Origin: Odontesthes bonariensis
Lineage: Eukaryota > Chordata > Actinopteri > Atheriniformes > Atherinopsidae
Direction: 5' to 3'
NCBI RefSeq assembly: GCF_027942865.1
Contig: NC_134515.1
Span: 31,933,449-31,997,448 of the forward strand
DNA length: 64,000 nucleotides
The translations under genes were made by a program, and so were the position numbers. This document shows positions 26,379-38,810 of the stretch, in pieces. Every line of letters begins with the position of its first letter. The first letter of the stretch is position 1. The notes below the pieces were generated by a model. It searched no databases. It saw nothing but the letters and a program-made list of their open reading frames with translations, and was not told where the DNA came from.

Positions 26379-29300
26379 TCACGTCTTACTCTCAGATAAA
26401 TCCTTGACCATCTGCTCCATGTCCATTGTGGACTCGTAGGCCTCACTGACCAGCTCAGTTCGCTGCAACACCTCTGGCACAGAAAAAGTCTCCGCCACCT
26501 CGGTGTGCCCCCCGTTCTGGTTACTCACCACCTCCTCTATCACCGCGTCCCCTGCCTCAATCACCACTCGCACGATGCAACTGGAAGCGAGGCCTGAAGG
26601 CGAGTCCAACTGCTGGTTCGTGGGCTCCTGGACGACGGCTGTCTCTGGGGCATAATCAGCCAGCGGTTGGACCTCCTCCAATTTTGTAGCTTCGTTCTCA
26701 GGAGAACTTCCACCGACCTCCTGCACAATGATGTTCCTCAGTTTCCTCTGCCGCGGGTTGTAGTTCTCGGTGCGTTTGTGGATTTGAACGTGTCGTCGCA
26801 GGTGTGCCTGAAGGAGATGCGAGTGGGTGATGATGAGTTAAGGGGGTGGTATTAATTCAGGATAAGAAGTAGTTTACTCAAATAGTCGTTCAATAAAAGA
26901 AAAAACAGTTGGTGATAGTTGAAAAGTTTTAAAGCTATTCTCCAAGAACAAATGCCAAAGACCCCCTCAGTTGTGTCCTCTCAGATATGACAGTTATTTG
27001 CTTGAGAGGTGCATCTTTTGAACAGAAATGTAAACATTGTCAACATAGCCTAAATGTCCACAGAAAACTTTATTTATTGTGATGCTGTGTATATAATGCT
27101 TTGTATATTGTATATGCAATTCAAAGACACTGTCCGGTTTAGTTTCAAACAAATTTGCCCGTCTGGTCGTGGTACAGCTAAATTGTACGGAAGCCCAGAG
27201 CGGACGTGGGACGTATAAACTTTTTTTTGATGGTTTTCTCAAGATAACGAGATAATTACGTCGTTATCTCGAGATAATGAGTTAATTTACCGATGGTTTT
27301 CGAGGCCACTTTTTCTCCCCAGTCCGCCCCTGTTTATATGTGTTTTATGTGTTTGCAATTTGTTTGTCTTGTAGAGATAACTTTCATTTCAGCCCGCGTC
27401 ATTTAAGGAGACTGCCGGCTCGACTGCAGCTCAATAGGCGTTTACACCTAAGTGATCCTGTTGATATAGTCAACTTCATCATCGACCAGCTGAGGGGACC
27501 AGGCCGTCTCCATGGTTACCGAATGATTCACGAGAGGTGCCGTTATCGTTTTCTCGAGATAACGAGATAAATAACTTGTTATCTCAAGAAAACGAAACGC
27601 TTGTCACACCAGCAGGATTTGCTTTGTGCATTTTCACAAGCAGAATTGTTACACAAACGCTCCACATTCCATGTTTGATTCATAGGCTACTTTATTCAGT
27701 TTTCAATGAAAGGGGAAAAAATGGGTACACCTTTGCCAGAAATAAATAAACACATATAAACAGGGGCGGACTGGGGAGAAAAAGTGGCCTCGAAAACCAT
27801 CGGTAAATTAACTCGTTATCTCGAGAAAACGATCATTGTTTTCTCGAGATAACAACATAATTATCACGTTATCTTGAGAAAACCATCAGAAAAAAGTTTA
27901 TACGTACCACGTCCGCTCTGGGCTTCCGTAGAATGGGACCAGTTAGCAATAACAAGTTTGCTCTGACCCCCGCTCCCTAACACGGTGGTCAGTATTTTGG
28001 CCACCGTGGGCTTGGTGATTGGCCTCATGATTACATTTATACACATTATGTGGGTTTGAGTCCCATCTGGGGTATAAACTGCGAAGGTTTGCTTTACTAT
28101 AAAGACACGGCACATCTTTTGGGTATTTCGCATTTATCAGACAGCAAAATATTGGAGCATCTGACCTCCCACGGTGGGAAGGATGTGAAGCATTTTTCAC
28201 CTTCATTATATGTTTTATAGATTAACAGTTAGTCAATAAATCAACTAACAAACCTAGTGACTACTTCTATTAATGTTAATCTCTACATATCTTACCTACC
28301 ATTTCACTTTTTTAGCGGTGACGTGTGGGAACTTTTCAGTCCTGAAGTTATGATAAATAAACAATAAACGAGCACTATGAGAAGTGGATTTCAAGAAAGC
28401 CCCGTCTTTGAACCGACCTGTCGAGTGAACTTGTAGCCGCAGTCGACGCACTCAAAGTTCCTCACGCCTTTGTGACGACGCAGGTGGACGCGCAGCTGCT
28501 CCTTTGCTGGTAAAGGGTGAAAGAAATTCAAATTCAACCCAGATCATGTTTCTTCATCAACATTTTTGCTCATCGAGACACAGGACATAAGCCAGGCGCG
28601 ATGAGCGACCTGCGCCTTACCTTTGAAGGTTTTGCCACAGATGTGACAGCAGTGGGGGCGGCCCTCCTCGTGCTTGCTGGCCTTGTGGCGGAGCAGGGCG
28701 CCCTTCTCCGTGAAGCGCTGCTCACAGACGTCACAGCCGAAGGGACGCTCGCCCGTGTGCGTCCGCTGGTGCTTATCAAGACTGGCTGGTAACCAAACAC
28801 ACAGACTGTATTGAGTGAAAAGAAGACTGTATCTCTGACTGCTAGCTCGGGGTGCTGAGACAAACTGGTGGGGACAAAAAAGTGACTCCGGAAGAGAGCT
28901 TTTTTTTTTTCCCCTCTAAAAGTTTTTGCTCTCCAAGTTACATGGTTCTATGTCGGAAGTAAAATCAGTGAGACATGCAAGATCTACTACGGTTCAATGA
29001 AACAGCTCCAGCATTAATTCTACTTCTAAATGTTCAGGTTTTGGCACATTTTTAAGTGGCGTATATGAATGAAGCCACAGTGGGTGGTGGTGTACAAGCC
29101 TAGCTGTTCTGTTGGCGGTCATACATAAAGAGTAATAAAAAAAAGAAATGAGCCAATTATAATCAATCCTGTTCATGCAAAAAAAAAGAAAAGGTCAGCA
29201 GTGTTTACACAAACTGTACAGAGATGCCTTTTATACCTCTTCTAGACTTTTTTTTTTTTTTTTTTACAACTGAGGAAAAAAACTACAGCAGCAGCTCTGA

Positions 29301-32300
29301 GACAGCTGCTGTACTGTAACTCAGTCTATTTCTTTTTGAAGCAATGATTCATCTTCCACCAAAAATGAAAAAAAAAAGTACAAAATTCCTGAATGAAAAT
29401 TTCCGGATCCTGTTACACTGTGGACCACAACTTGACGCCCATCTTTTTCACCATGTAGAAAAACATCTGTGTTGACGACTATCGCTGGAATACTTTTAGC
29501 TGGAAATGTGGCAATGATAAAAACTTACAAACAAGATCATTCTGAAGTTACAGAGTGCATCTTATTTTCTAACAGTGGTAAGAGGAGTTACAGATGTTTG
29601 TTGGCAATGGACCTGCAAAGCTTAAAGAAAAAGAAAAAAAAGATCGGGAAGTTTAAGTAACATCGAAAAGTAAAAACACCTGTATCACGCCTGAGTGCTC
29701 ATCTTTGACTGTTATGAGCGTGCAGCTCTTGACCTTGCTGATAAGTAGGGATGGGAATTGATAAGATTGTTACGATTCCAATTCCATTTTCCACAATTCG
29801 GTTCTTTATCGGTTCCCTTATCGATTCTCATTTGGAGAAAAAGGACAACAAGCCGGTCGATTAGCATCAACTTTGTTTAGTTTAGAAGTAACACGAGTCA
29901 TGACCTTACAAACCCAACAACGGTGAGGTCCACATTGGTCTATCATGGCCTGGGTAATTTGGTGAAAGGAGAAGCTGGAGGTAGAAGTGAACTGGGGGTA
30001 GTACCACCAGCCTCTGGCTCTGAGCCAGTCAGGCTCTGTCTCTCATGATTTCATCTAAATGTAATGCCTGAGAAGGCATTCATTTAACCTTAACCGTTAC
30101 TAATAGCAGGTTTTACAATGAGGCAAATGGCGCTAACATGATAGGCAGTATTTGTTAGTTAGTTAGTTACCTGCAGTGTTAGCCGAGGACATGCTAACGT
30201 TGCTAACGTTGCTGCTGGGTTCAGATTCACCAACGTTAGTCCGGAGCAGATCGAAAACGCGACATTCCTTCATAGTTATTGCATGTTGGTAGTATTTCCT
30301 CCTTTTGGTGAAATATTCACTTTGCAAGTTGACCTCTTTTTTAGGGATGTGTAATCAAACTTTCGAGCGTTTGTGTTTACTGTTGACTGCTGGCTGCACT
30401 GGACTCGCCACGCAACGTTGCGTGTTGACGTCATTCGTGCCCACTGGAATCGATAAGGGAATCGTTTGCAAAATGGCCAAACGATTCCAAGGAATTGAAA
30501 CACTGGGAACCGGTCCTCAACAAGAACCGGTTTTCGATTCCCATCCCTACTGATAAGCGGGCAAAACTACGTCAGCTCCTCTTTTTTTCCTTTCACCTCT
30601 CACAGTTTGCTCGGCTAAAAGTTGGAGATGCCACCTGACCACCACGAGAGGCCGTTACCTTGGGTCCTGAAAGTTTTTCCGCAGAGGTGACACTGGTAAG
30701 GCCTTTCGCCGCTGTGGACGCGCAGATGCATGTTCAGGTTGTTCTTCTGGGAGAATGCGTGGCCACATAAGTTACATACAAAAGGCCGCTCATTCCTGTG
30801 GAGCAGAACAAACAAAGTAATGGGATTTGTCGTGTTTTTAGTCACATTTTCCCCCTTTTTTTTAAGCAGCACTGAAACTACTAATAAAAAACCTGCTTCT
30901 ACCTGTGAATGGCTTTGATATGCATCTGCAGCCCGTTGCGACTCGACGCTCGATGGCCACACTCCTCACACACAAACGGCTTTTCACCTCGATGTTTAGC
31001 CGCTTCGTGCACACGCAGCTCAGTACGAGTTAAGAAGGTTTTGGGGCACAGCGGACACTAGAAACGAAACATCGATGGTGCACTTTATTTGAAGGGGTTA
31101 TGCATAAGACTTAGATGATCCCATCGTGACCATAACATCTATCAGGACTGTGAAGTTTTTCTCAGTATTTACAACACTTACAGTATCTCTAAATGTCATT
31201 TGGTCAGCTATTTGGTCTTATTTTCAATGCAAAGTGTACAGTTTAGGCTTCCCACTCATTAAAGAATGACCACATTAACTCTAAGTCTCAATCTTATCCA
31301 CATCTCTTCATGGTACTCGACAGCTGGAACTAATTCAAAACCACAATCTTATGTTTGTGGGTTCAAAAGTGGCTTTTATTATTTACTCAAAAGCCGTAAA
31401 GTTGGTAATCCCCTCAAGTCTCATCTGTGTTTTCTTGTTAAGTTTTTGCCATGAATGAAAAGATCCCCTCAGAGAGCATGACCGAATCGGTTCCCTGTTC
31501 TGTGAATACAGTTCTGTAAAAATGCCAATCTGTCTGACCTCTGTGGTGCTCTGCAGATTCTAAGCAGAAATCCTCAGCCAGGGTGTTGACGGCTGATTTT
31601 GCTCATGATATGTCTTGTCGTGGAAGGACTGTAAGTTTTGAATCACAAGTTAAACAATAAAAATGCACTTTACGCTGGGTACTCACTGCATGTGGTTTGG
31701 GATGACCATGGATCTTCATCATGTGCATCGTCAAGTTCTTCTTGTACATAAACTGCTCGCTGCATGTTGAACACTTTATATGAAAAGAACACCAAAGCAT
31801 GAGGATATTCACAACCCACATCAAAAGTCACTCATCTCTAAAGTTAACAACAAACTCTTGTCTTTTGAGAGCTCATCAGTTACTAAAGTTAAAACTGCTT
31901 GGGAACAAGAACTGGGTCTGAATTTGGAGGATGTCTGGTGGGACGCTGCTCTTCAAAATATCTACACAAGCTCACCTTGCGCTTGTCTCACACTTATACA
32001 ATTCAAGGTACTATTCAGAGTTCATCTTTCCAAAACTCGACTGTCACAGTTTTATCCTAATATCGCCGACAACTGTGACAAATGTCAAGCTTCACCCTGT
32101 AATCTAACACATATGTTCTACTCTTGTTCATCACTTTCTCGCTTCTGGCAGAACTATTTTCATACCATGTCAAAAATACTTTTGACGATCATAAAGGTTT
32201 CTCCCCATGTTGCTATATTTGGGCTCCCGGAAGACCACAAACGGTTTACTTCCAAGCAGCTAGATATCATAGTCTTCACTTCATTAATAGCTAGACGCCA

Positions 32301-35300
32301 TCTTCTTCTTCACTGGAAGTCAACTAAAGCTCCCTCCAGCTCTCAGTGGCTTAATGATACTATGTCTTTTTTAAAGCTAGAGAAGATCAGATACTCAGTG
32401 AAAGGTAACTCTGACAAATTCTAAGTGGCTTCCTTTTTTTTTTTTTCATTCTCTTCAATCTCTGCCCCCTAATTGATGCACTTACTCTCTCCTCTCTTTT
32501 TTCTTTTCTGTCTTTTGTCCTCCTTTTTATTTATACTAAGCAGCTTACACACACATGTACATATTATTATGTACATATTTTCTTTTTGGAGAAAACCTGG
32601 TCTGATGGGGAGAGACGGCATCCATCCCACTTTGGAAGGAGCAGCTCTCATTTCTAGAAATATGGATGAATTTATTTGCCACCTTAAAACATGACAACCC
32701 AGGGCTCAGACCAGGATGCAGAGTTGTAGTCTTACACACTTCTCTGCAGCTTCCCACCTGCTGCTACCCACCCAATCGATTAACACAAAAGGAGCAAATC
32801 CTCTTGTGCAAAAAGAAATTATTAAAACAAAAACTTTAACTGAACAAAAACATCAAACTATTAAATGTGGTTTGCTGAATATCAGATCTCTCCTTTCGAA
32901 GTCTCTGTTAGTGAATGAGTTGATTTGTGATCATCATATTGATATATTTTGTCTTACAGAGACCTGGCTGCAGCAGGAGGATCATGTTAGCATTAATGAA
33001 TCAACTCCCTCGGACTGTTTAAATGTTCACGTTCCTCGAACCACAGGCAGAGGAGGAGGAGTGGCAGCTATTTTCAGATCAGGGTTACTAATCAGTCCCA
33101 GACCCAAGATTAGTTTGAGCTCTTTTGAATCTCTGATTCTCAGTTTTTCCCACGCAAAGTGGAAATCACAGAAACCTCTTGTGTTTGTTGTTGTGTATCG
33201 TCCACCTGGCCCTTATTCTGAGTTTCTGTCTGAATTCTCAGAGTTTTTATCCCAGTTAGTGCTGAGTACAGATAAAGTCATTGTAGTGGGTGACTTTAAT
33301 ATTCATGTAGTTGTTGAAAATGACAGCCTGAATATGAACTTTAATTCTATATTGGACTCTATTGGATTTTCTCAGAGTGTTCAGAGAGCGACTCACTGCC
33401 TTAATCACACCCTTGATCTTGTTCTGACTTATGGCATTGAGAGTGAACAGTTAACAGTGTTCCCTCATAACCCTGTCTTATCTGACCATTTTCTGATAAC
33501 CTTTGAGTTTACATTACTTGACTATACAGTTTCTGAGAAGAAATTTACATATAGAAGGTGTCTATCAGAGGATGCTGTAACCAGATTTAAAGAATTAATT
33601 CCATCATCCTTTTCTTCACTGCCATGTGCAGATATGACAGAGGACGACCACTATAGTTTCAATGCGTACAGCACTGGACAATGTTGCCCCTCTGAAAAGG
33701 AAGGTAATCAGTCAGAAGAGGTTGGCTCCTTGGTATAATTCACAGCTGCGTGCTTTAAAGCAGACTGCAAGAAAGCTGGAGAGACAGTGGCGTTCCTCTA
33801 ATTTAGTCTGGAAAGATAGTTTAATAACGTATAAGAAAGCCCTTCGTAAAGCTAGAACTGCTTATTATTCATCATTGATAGAAGAAAATAAGAATAATCC
33901 CAGGTTTCTTTTCAGCACTGTAGCCAGTCTGACTAAGAGTCCGAGCTCTGTTGAGCCAGGTATTCCTTTAACTCTCAGCAGTGATGATTTCATGAGCTTC
34001 TTTATTAATAAAATTGTTTCTATCAGAGAGAAGATTGATGGAGTCCTTCCCACTATTATCAGTGATGTATCATCAAATACAGCAGCTTTAGAAGTATCTT
34101 TAGAACCTGATTTGTATTTAGACGGCTTGTGTCCAGTTGATCTCTCTGAACTAACAACAGCAATAGTGTCTTCTAAACCATCAACTTGTGTTTTAGACCC
34201 AATCCCAACCAGACTGTTCAAGGAGGTTTTCCCATTAATTGACACTTCCATATTGGATTTGATCAATCTGTCTTTGTTGACAGGATATGTACCTCAGACT
34301 TTTAAGGTTGCTGTAATTAAACCTTTACTTAAAAAACCATCTCTTGATTCAGAGGTGTTGGCTCATTATAGACCTATATCCAATCTCCCTTTTATGTCTA
34401 AAGTTCTTGAAAAAATAGTTGCAGCTCAGCTTTGTGATCACTTACACAGAAATAATCTGTTTGAAGAGTTTCAGTCAGGATTCAGAGTGCATCATAGCAC
34501 AGAAACTGCACTGCTGAAAGTTACCAATGATCTCCTCTTAGCCTCTGATAGCGGACTTGTGTCTGTGCTTGTCATTTTGGATCTCAGTGCTGCATTTGAT
34601 ACGGTCGATCACAGTATCTTATTACACAGACTTGAACATGTTATTGGGATTAAAGGAACTGCATTAGGCTGGTTTAAGTCATATTTATCTGATAGATTTC
34701 AGTTTGTTCTTGTAAATGAAGAATCTTCCTCACACACCAGAGTAAGTCATGGAGTTCCTCAGGGTTCTGTGCTTGGACCGATTCTTTTTACTTTATACAT
34801 GCTTCCATTAGGTAACATTATTAGACAGCATGGCATAAATTTCCATTGCTATGCTGATGATACTCAGCTGTACTTATCTATAAAACCAGATGAACCCAAT
34901 AGGTTGGTCAGACTACAAGCATGTCTTAAAGACATAAAGACCTGGATGACTCAGAACTGTCTGCTTCTAAATTCAGACAAAACTGAAGTCGTTATCTTTG
35001 GACCTGAGCGTTTCAGGGAGAAATTGTCTAGTTATATAGTTACTCTAGATGGTATTTCCTTGGCTTGTAGTTCTACAGTGAGGAACCTTGGAGTTATTTT
35101 TGACCAGAACTTATCATTTGACTCGCATATAAAACAGGTTTCTCGGACTGCCTTCTTTCATCTTCGTAATATTGTTAAAATCAGGAACATCTTGTCTCAG
35201 AGTGATGCAGAAAAACTAGTCCATGCATTTGTTACTTCAAGATTGGACTACTGTAATTCTTTATTATTGGGCTGTCCCACATATTCTCTGAAAAGCCTTC

Positions 35301-38083
35301 AGTTGATCCAAAATGCTGCAGCCAGAGTTTTGATGAGAACTAACAGGAGAGATCACATTTCTCCAGTTTTAGCTTCTCTTCATTGGCTCCCTGTTAAATT
35401 CAGAATGGAATTTAAGATTCTTCTCCTTACATATAAAGCTCTTAATGACCGAGCTCCATCATATCTTAAAGATCTCATAAGATATTTTCCTAACAGAGCA
35501 CTTCGTTCCCAAACTGCAGGTTTACTTGAGGTTCCCAGAGTTTCTAAAAGTAGAATGGGAGGCAGAGCCTTCAGTTATCAGGCCCCTCTCTTGTGGAATA
35601 AGCTGCCAGTAAATGTCCGGGAAGCAGACACCTTTTCCACTTTTAAGACCAGGCTTAAAACTTTCCTTTTTGATAAAGCTTATAGTTAGGGATGGCTCAG
35701 GTGATCCTGAAACATCCCATAGTTAAGCTGCTATAGGCCTAGACTGCTGGGGGGCCTCATCTGTCACACCTTTCCTCACTTTACTCTCTTTATGTATATG
35801 TGACATTATTGTGGTCATTAACTCGTGTTTCCCTGTTCCAACAGATATCCTTTGAATGGTGTTACAGTGCCGCTGTTCTGGAATTGTTGTGAAAAAAAAC
35901 AAAAAAAAAAAACACTAGAGGAGGTAGACTAGACTCTACGCTTTTTTTTTTTTTTTAACTCATCAAGATGCACATTATTTTGACCGTATCAATATTTTTG
36001 TTCAAACTAACACTATGGTGATACAATGCTCAATGTAAATGTGACATTGATTTCTAATCCAATGTGCCTTACCTCCCAATAAAAATATGAAACAAAAAAA
36101 AAAAAGTATGACGATATTTTGAAAATTTGGCATTTCTATACTTCACTGAGTAAAACATACCTTGTGGGGCATTTCTCCTGTGTGGGATACGACATGCAGC
36201 CGCAGCTCCTCTTTGGAGTTAAACGCCGAGGAGCATGTCGGACAGGTGTAGGTCTGGAATTACAACAGCACAAAGACTGATGTTTCCTGATAATGAGTGC
36301 AGCTAAAACACGTTTCTTTTCCCTCACTCACCAGCACTCTGGAGCAGTCTCTGGTCTCATGTAGGAAAAGATTCTCCTTTCTGAAGTATTTCTTTCCACA
36401 TTTGAGGCAACCAAAAGGTCTCTCCCCTGTATGCCGCCTACAGAGAACACACATTAATCAAATCAAATCAAATTTATTTGTAGCACATTTCATGTACAAA
36501 ACAATTCAAAGTGCTTCACATAAAATAAAAGCATTGCAGCAGGGAGTGTAAGAAGCATTAAAAATACATAAAAGAAGAATATAAAGAGAAACAAATAAAA
36601 TCATTTAAATGAATTTAAAAACAAGCAACAGTCCAGATAAGTTCAAAAATAGCGTGCAGATTTTAATGCATAGACACATGAGAAAAGAAATGTTTTTAAC
36701 CTGGATTTAAAAATGTCTACATTTGGTGGAAGTTTAATCTCCACTGGCAGTTTGTTCCACTTGTTTGCAGCATAACAGCTAAATGCTGCTTCTCCATGTT
36801 TAGTCTGGACTCTGGACTGGACCAGCTGACCTGAGTCCTTGGATCTAAGAGCTCTGCTGGGTTTATATTCTCTGAACATATCACAGATGTATTTTGGGCC
36901 TAAACCGTTCTGGGATTTGTAAAACCATCAGCATTAGTGGCTGTTCTTTTACAGTAATTCCAGGAAAATAAGAAAAACAGGAGGAATTCTGTACCTGTTG
37001 TGGACTTTAAGGTAGTATTTGCTCTTGAAGCATTTGTGGCAGGTGGGACACTGCACCTGGCCCTTCCTGGAGTCTTCCTCCACAGCATCGTCGTTCTTGT
37101 GCTTGTCTGTTTTACTCTGTGCCTTGCGTTTCTGTGCTACCGACGGGGGCAGAGCTACGGAACTGGACTCAGCAGATGGCGAATACTCTTCATCTGTGTC
37201 TTCAGCTAGGCCCTCAACATCTCCCTCATTGTCATCTTCTTCCTCTCCCTCTTCTGCTGCTGTTGCTCCGGTAACCTGGCAAACGCCATTGTCACGTTTG
37301 TCAATCTTCAGCTCTGTCACCTGCAAAGAGCACAAGACAAATTGAGGAAAGTCACTTTACTTGTCCTCTAAAACACCACTTATCACTTTTGTGATGTTTC
37401 TCCAGGAATAAAGCTGTGTATTTTACCTCCGTTTCAGCAGCTGGCTGATCTAGGTTTAAATCTTCTTCAGCAATTTTTGTAAGCGCAGCCCTTTTGCTGT
37501 TAGAGGTGGGGCTTGCATCAACAGTCACCAGTCGCTTGGGGCCCTTCACCACTCGACCAGAGCGCGTCTTGGTGGCAGCAGTTGCTGTGGCAGCTGTGGC
37601 AAAACTGACTGCAGTCGTATCAAGGCCGGACTTATCTGCTGCAGCTGTAAACAGGTTCTCCTCTTTGGCAGCCTTTGCATCGGATGAACACTTTCTAGGT
37701 CTGCCTCTTTTCCGCTTCAAAGGCAAAGGGTGCACAGAGTTTTCCTTGAACTGCTGACAGAGGTCCAGAGCTTCAGATACACACAGGCTGGATGCAGCTT
37801 GCCGCACCTTGTCCAAGTTGTCCACGTCTAGTTTAAGCTCTCCAGTGTACACGAAGTTCAGGAGCAGCTCCAGGCCGTCGCCTGGGCAGCCTTGCAGGCA
37901 GAACTCTGTGCTAGAGTTGGACTGCTTGAACAATTCACTGAAACAGGCGAGGATGCAGTGATGGGCAAGGTGAAGGACCCCATCTCCCACATTCAGCACA
38001 GCATCACAAAACCTCCCTGCTGCCCTCTGTTGGTTAAGGGAGGACAGGACACGTCGTGCATGGGTGCCCTCGACAGCAGACAT
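26379..38083 (-). CDS. zbtb48: Zinc finger and BTB domain protein 48 (telomere-binding HKR3/TZAP)
   Basis: Ten coding exons on the minus strand: 38083-37427, 37320-36995, 36437-36332, 36253-36161, 31773-31687, 31057-30903, 30795-30659, 28785-28621, 28506-28418 and 26807-26379. Phases all agree and total 2244 nt, 747 aa; human ZBTB48 is somewhat shorter (688). The BTB domain occupies about residues 10-115 ([23 protein letters not shown]). An AT-hook-like KRKRGRPRK lies at about 123-131, then an acidic linker, then eleven C2H2 fingers at about 310-615 ([17 protein letters not shown] first; [17 protein letters not shown] last, split by the final intron). The arm after finger 11 ([13 protein letters not shown]) matches the region that in human ZBTB48 contacts TTAGGG repeats. 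The ATG at 38083 is chosen because an acceptor (CTCCAG, exon start 38096) sits 13 bases upstream and the BTB begins right after. Known role: telomere trimming and transcriptional control in the nucleus. Confidence 0.95.
27186..27930. mobile_element. DNA transposon with long inverted repeats, Ginger/IS3EU-like derivative
   Basis: The left end (27186-27342) and the complement of the right end (27751-27930) match over more than 150 bases, starting TACGGAAGCCCAGAGCGGAC. The ends are studded with the palindrome TTATCTCGAGATAA. Between them a plus-strand fragment near 27410-27540 reads [17 protein letters not shown] and [15 protein letters not shown], resembling the part before the integrase core in fish rve-type transposases. 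The catalytic core is absent, so it is non-autonomous. Located in zbtb48 intron 9. Confidence 0.7.
28000..28095 (+). repeat. Possible degenerate tRNA-derived SINE
   Basis: Contains GGCTTGGTGATTGG followed about 40 bases later by a B-box-like GGGTTTGAGTCCC, in the layout of tRNA-derived fish SINE heads. Degraded, with no clear tail. Confidence 0.3.
29746..30549. mobile_element. Non-autonomous hAT element with 8-bp target-site duplication
   Basis: Ends are inverted copies: TAGGGATGGGAAT at the left and ATTCCCATCCCTA at the right. CTGATAAG is duplicated at 29738-29745 and 30550-30557. The 804-bp body has no transposase frame. It lies in zbtb48 intron 7. Confidence 0.9.
31800..32580 (+). mobile_element. 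L1-like LINE 3' fragment
   Basis: A plus-strand frame to 32424 has the C-terminal signature of fish L1/Tx1-type ORF2 ([34 protein letters not shown]), a relative of but not the same family as the copy at 8 kb. The 3' flank is pyrimidine-rich, and it runs straight into the L2 element. Within zbtb48 intron 4, antisense to the gene, starting within tens of bases of the exon 5 acceptor. Confidence 0.75.
32590..35880 (+). mobile_element. Nearly complete L2/Maui-like LINE, frameshifted
   Basis: Starts in the last part of ORF1, where [14 protein letters not shown] (to 32694) is the end of the SGNH esterase-like domain of these elements. ORF2 runs from 32716 with an apurinic endonuclease ([29 protein letters not shown]), shifts frame near 33660, and continues to 35689 with reverse transcriptase ([45 protein letters not shown]). 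The 3' UTR stops near 35870, about 300 bases short of that in the 23.5 kb copy. Antisense inside zbtb48 intron 4. Confidence 0.9.
36460..36910 (-). mobile_element. LINE 3' fragment in zbtb48 intron 2
   Basis: Minus-strand frame with [36 protein letters not shown] and [10 protein letters not shown], the standard LINE ORF2 C-terminus, followed on that strand by the tail AAATTTGATTTGATTTGAT. It begins about 20 bases upstream of zbtb48 exon 3. Confidence 0.75.
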
Positions 38084-38810
38084 CCCTCCCGCTTCACTGG
38101 AGACTGCAGCTACATGAAACACAGCACACACCACTTACTTTTACCGTTTCAGTTTATTTGTTTGTGTGCACAGACAGAAACATAAGGATTGCCGGTGATA
38201 TGAAAATCACACATGCCCTGATGAGAGTATCTCAGACAATATTTTTGTCTGATTGTTGAAAAATTATTTAAAAAAAAAAATACAAACTCCCTTTTTTTCC
38301 AGAGTAAAGTAAAGTAGTCAAATTACTTTTTTTTTTACATAATGACCAAATATGCCAAATAAAATCAGCAAAAACTCATCAAACTTCAGTATAAGAGTAC
38401 CTCAATGCTGTAAGAGCTAAATTATCTTGTAATAAAGTTAAAAAGATATCAAATATTTGATATATTTCGTGTTAGACAGCCACTCATTCAGCGTAACAGC
38501 ATTAGCATCGACGATAATATTTACCGTCTACACGTTTACGCTCTAATATATTTGTTTCGGGAGTATTTAAACAGTTAATATAGCTACATTTGAAGACAGA
38601 TTGCAACCCCTTACCCAACTGCGCACCTTAACGTTTATTTCCTTGCACATATCTTTAAAGACGCTCCCTTAGCGAGGTACGCCCCGACGGCTGCATCCGG
38701 ACAGCAACATCTACAGAATAATGTTTTCATTCCAGTCTCTCGATAAATCGCACTAAATGTCAGTTAAATTAAAATAACGTGATAAAATAGCAAAGCTTAG
38801 CAACGTCTAC

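Noticed and set aside
27241-27890. CRISPR-like reading of the repeated CTCGAGATAA motif
   Set aside because: The copies are palindromic parts of transposon ends in a vertebrate genome, irregularly spaced, without unique spacers.
33865-34266. Minus-strand 133-codon frame
   Set aside because: Antisense of the L2 ORF2; not a gene.
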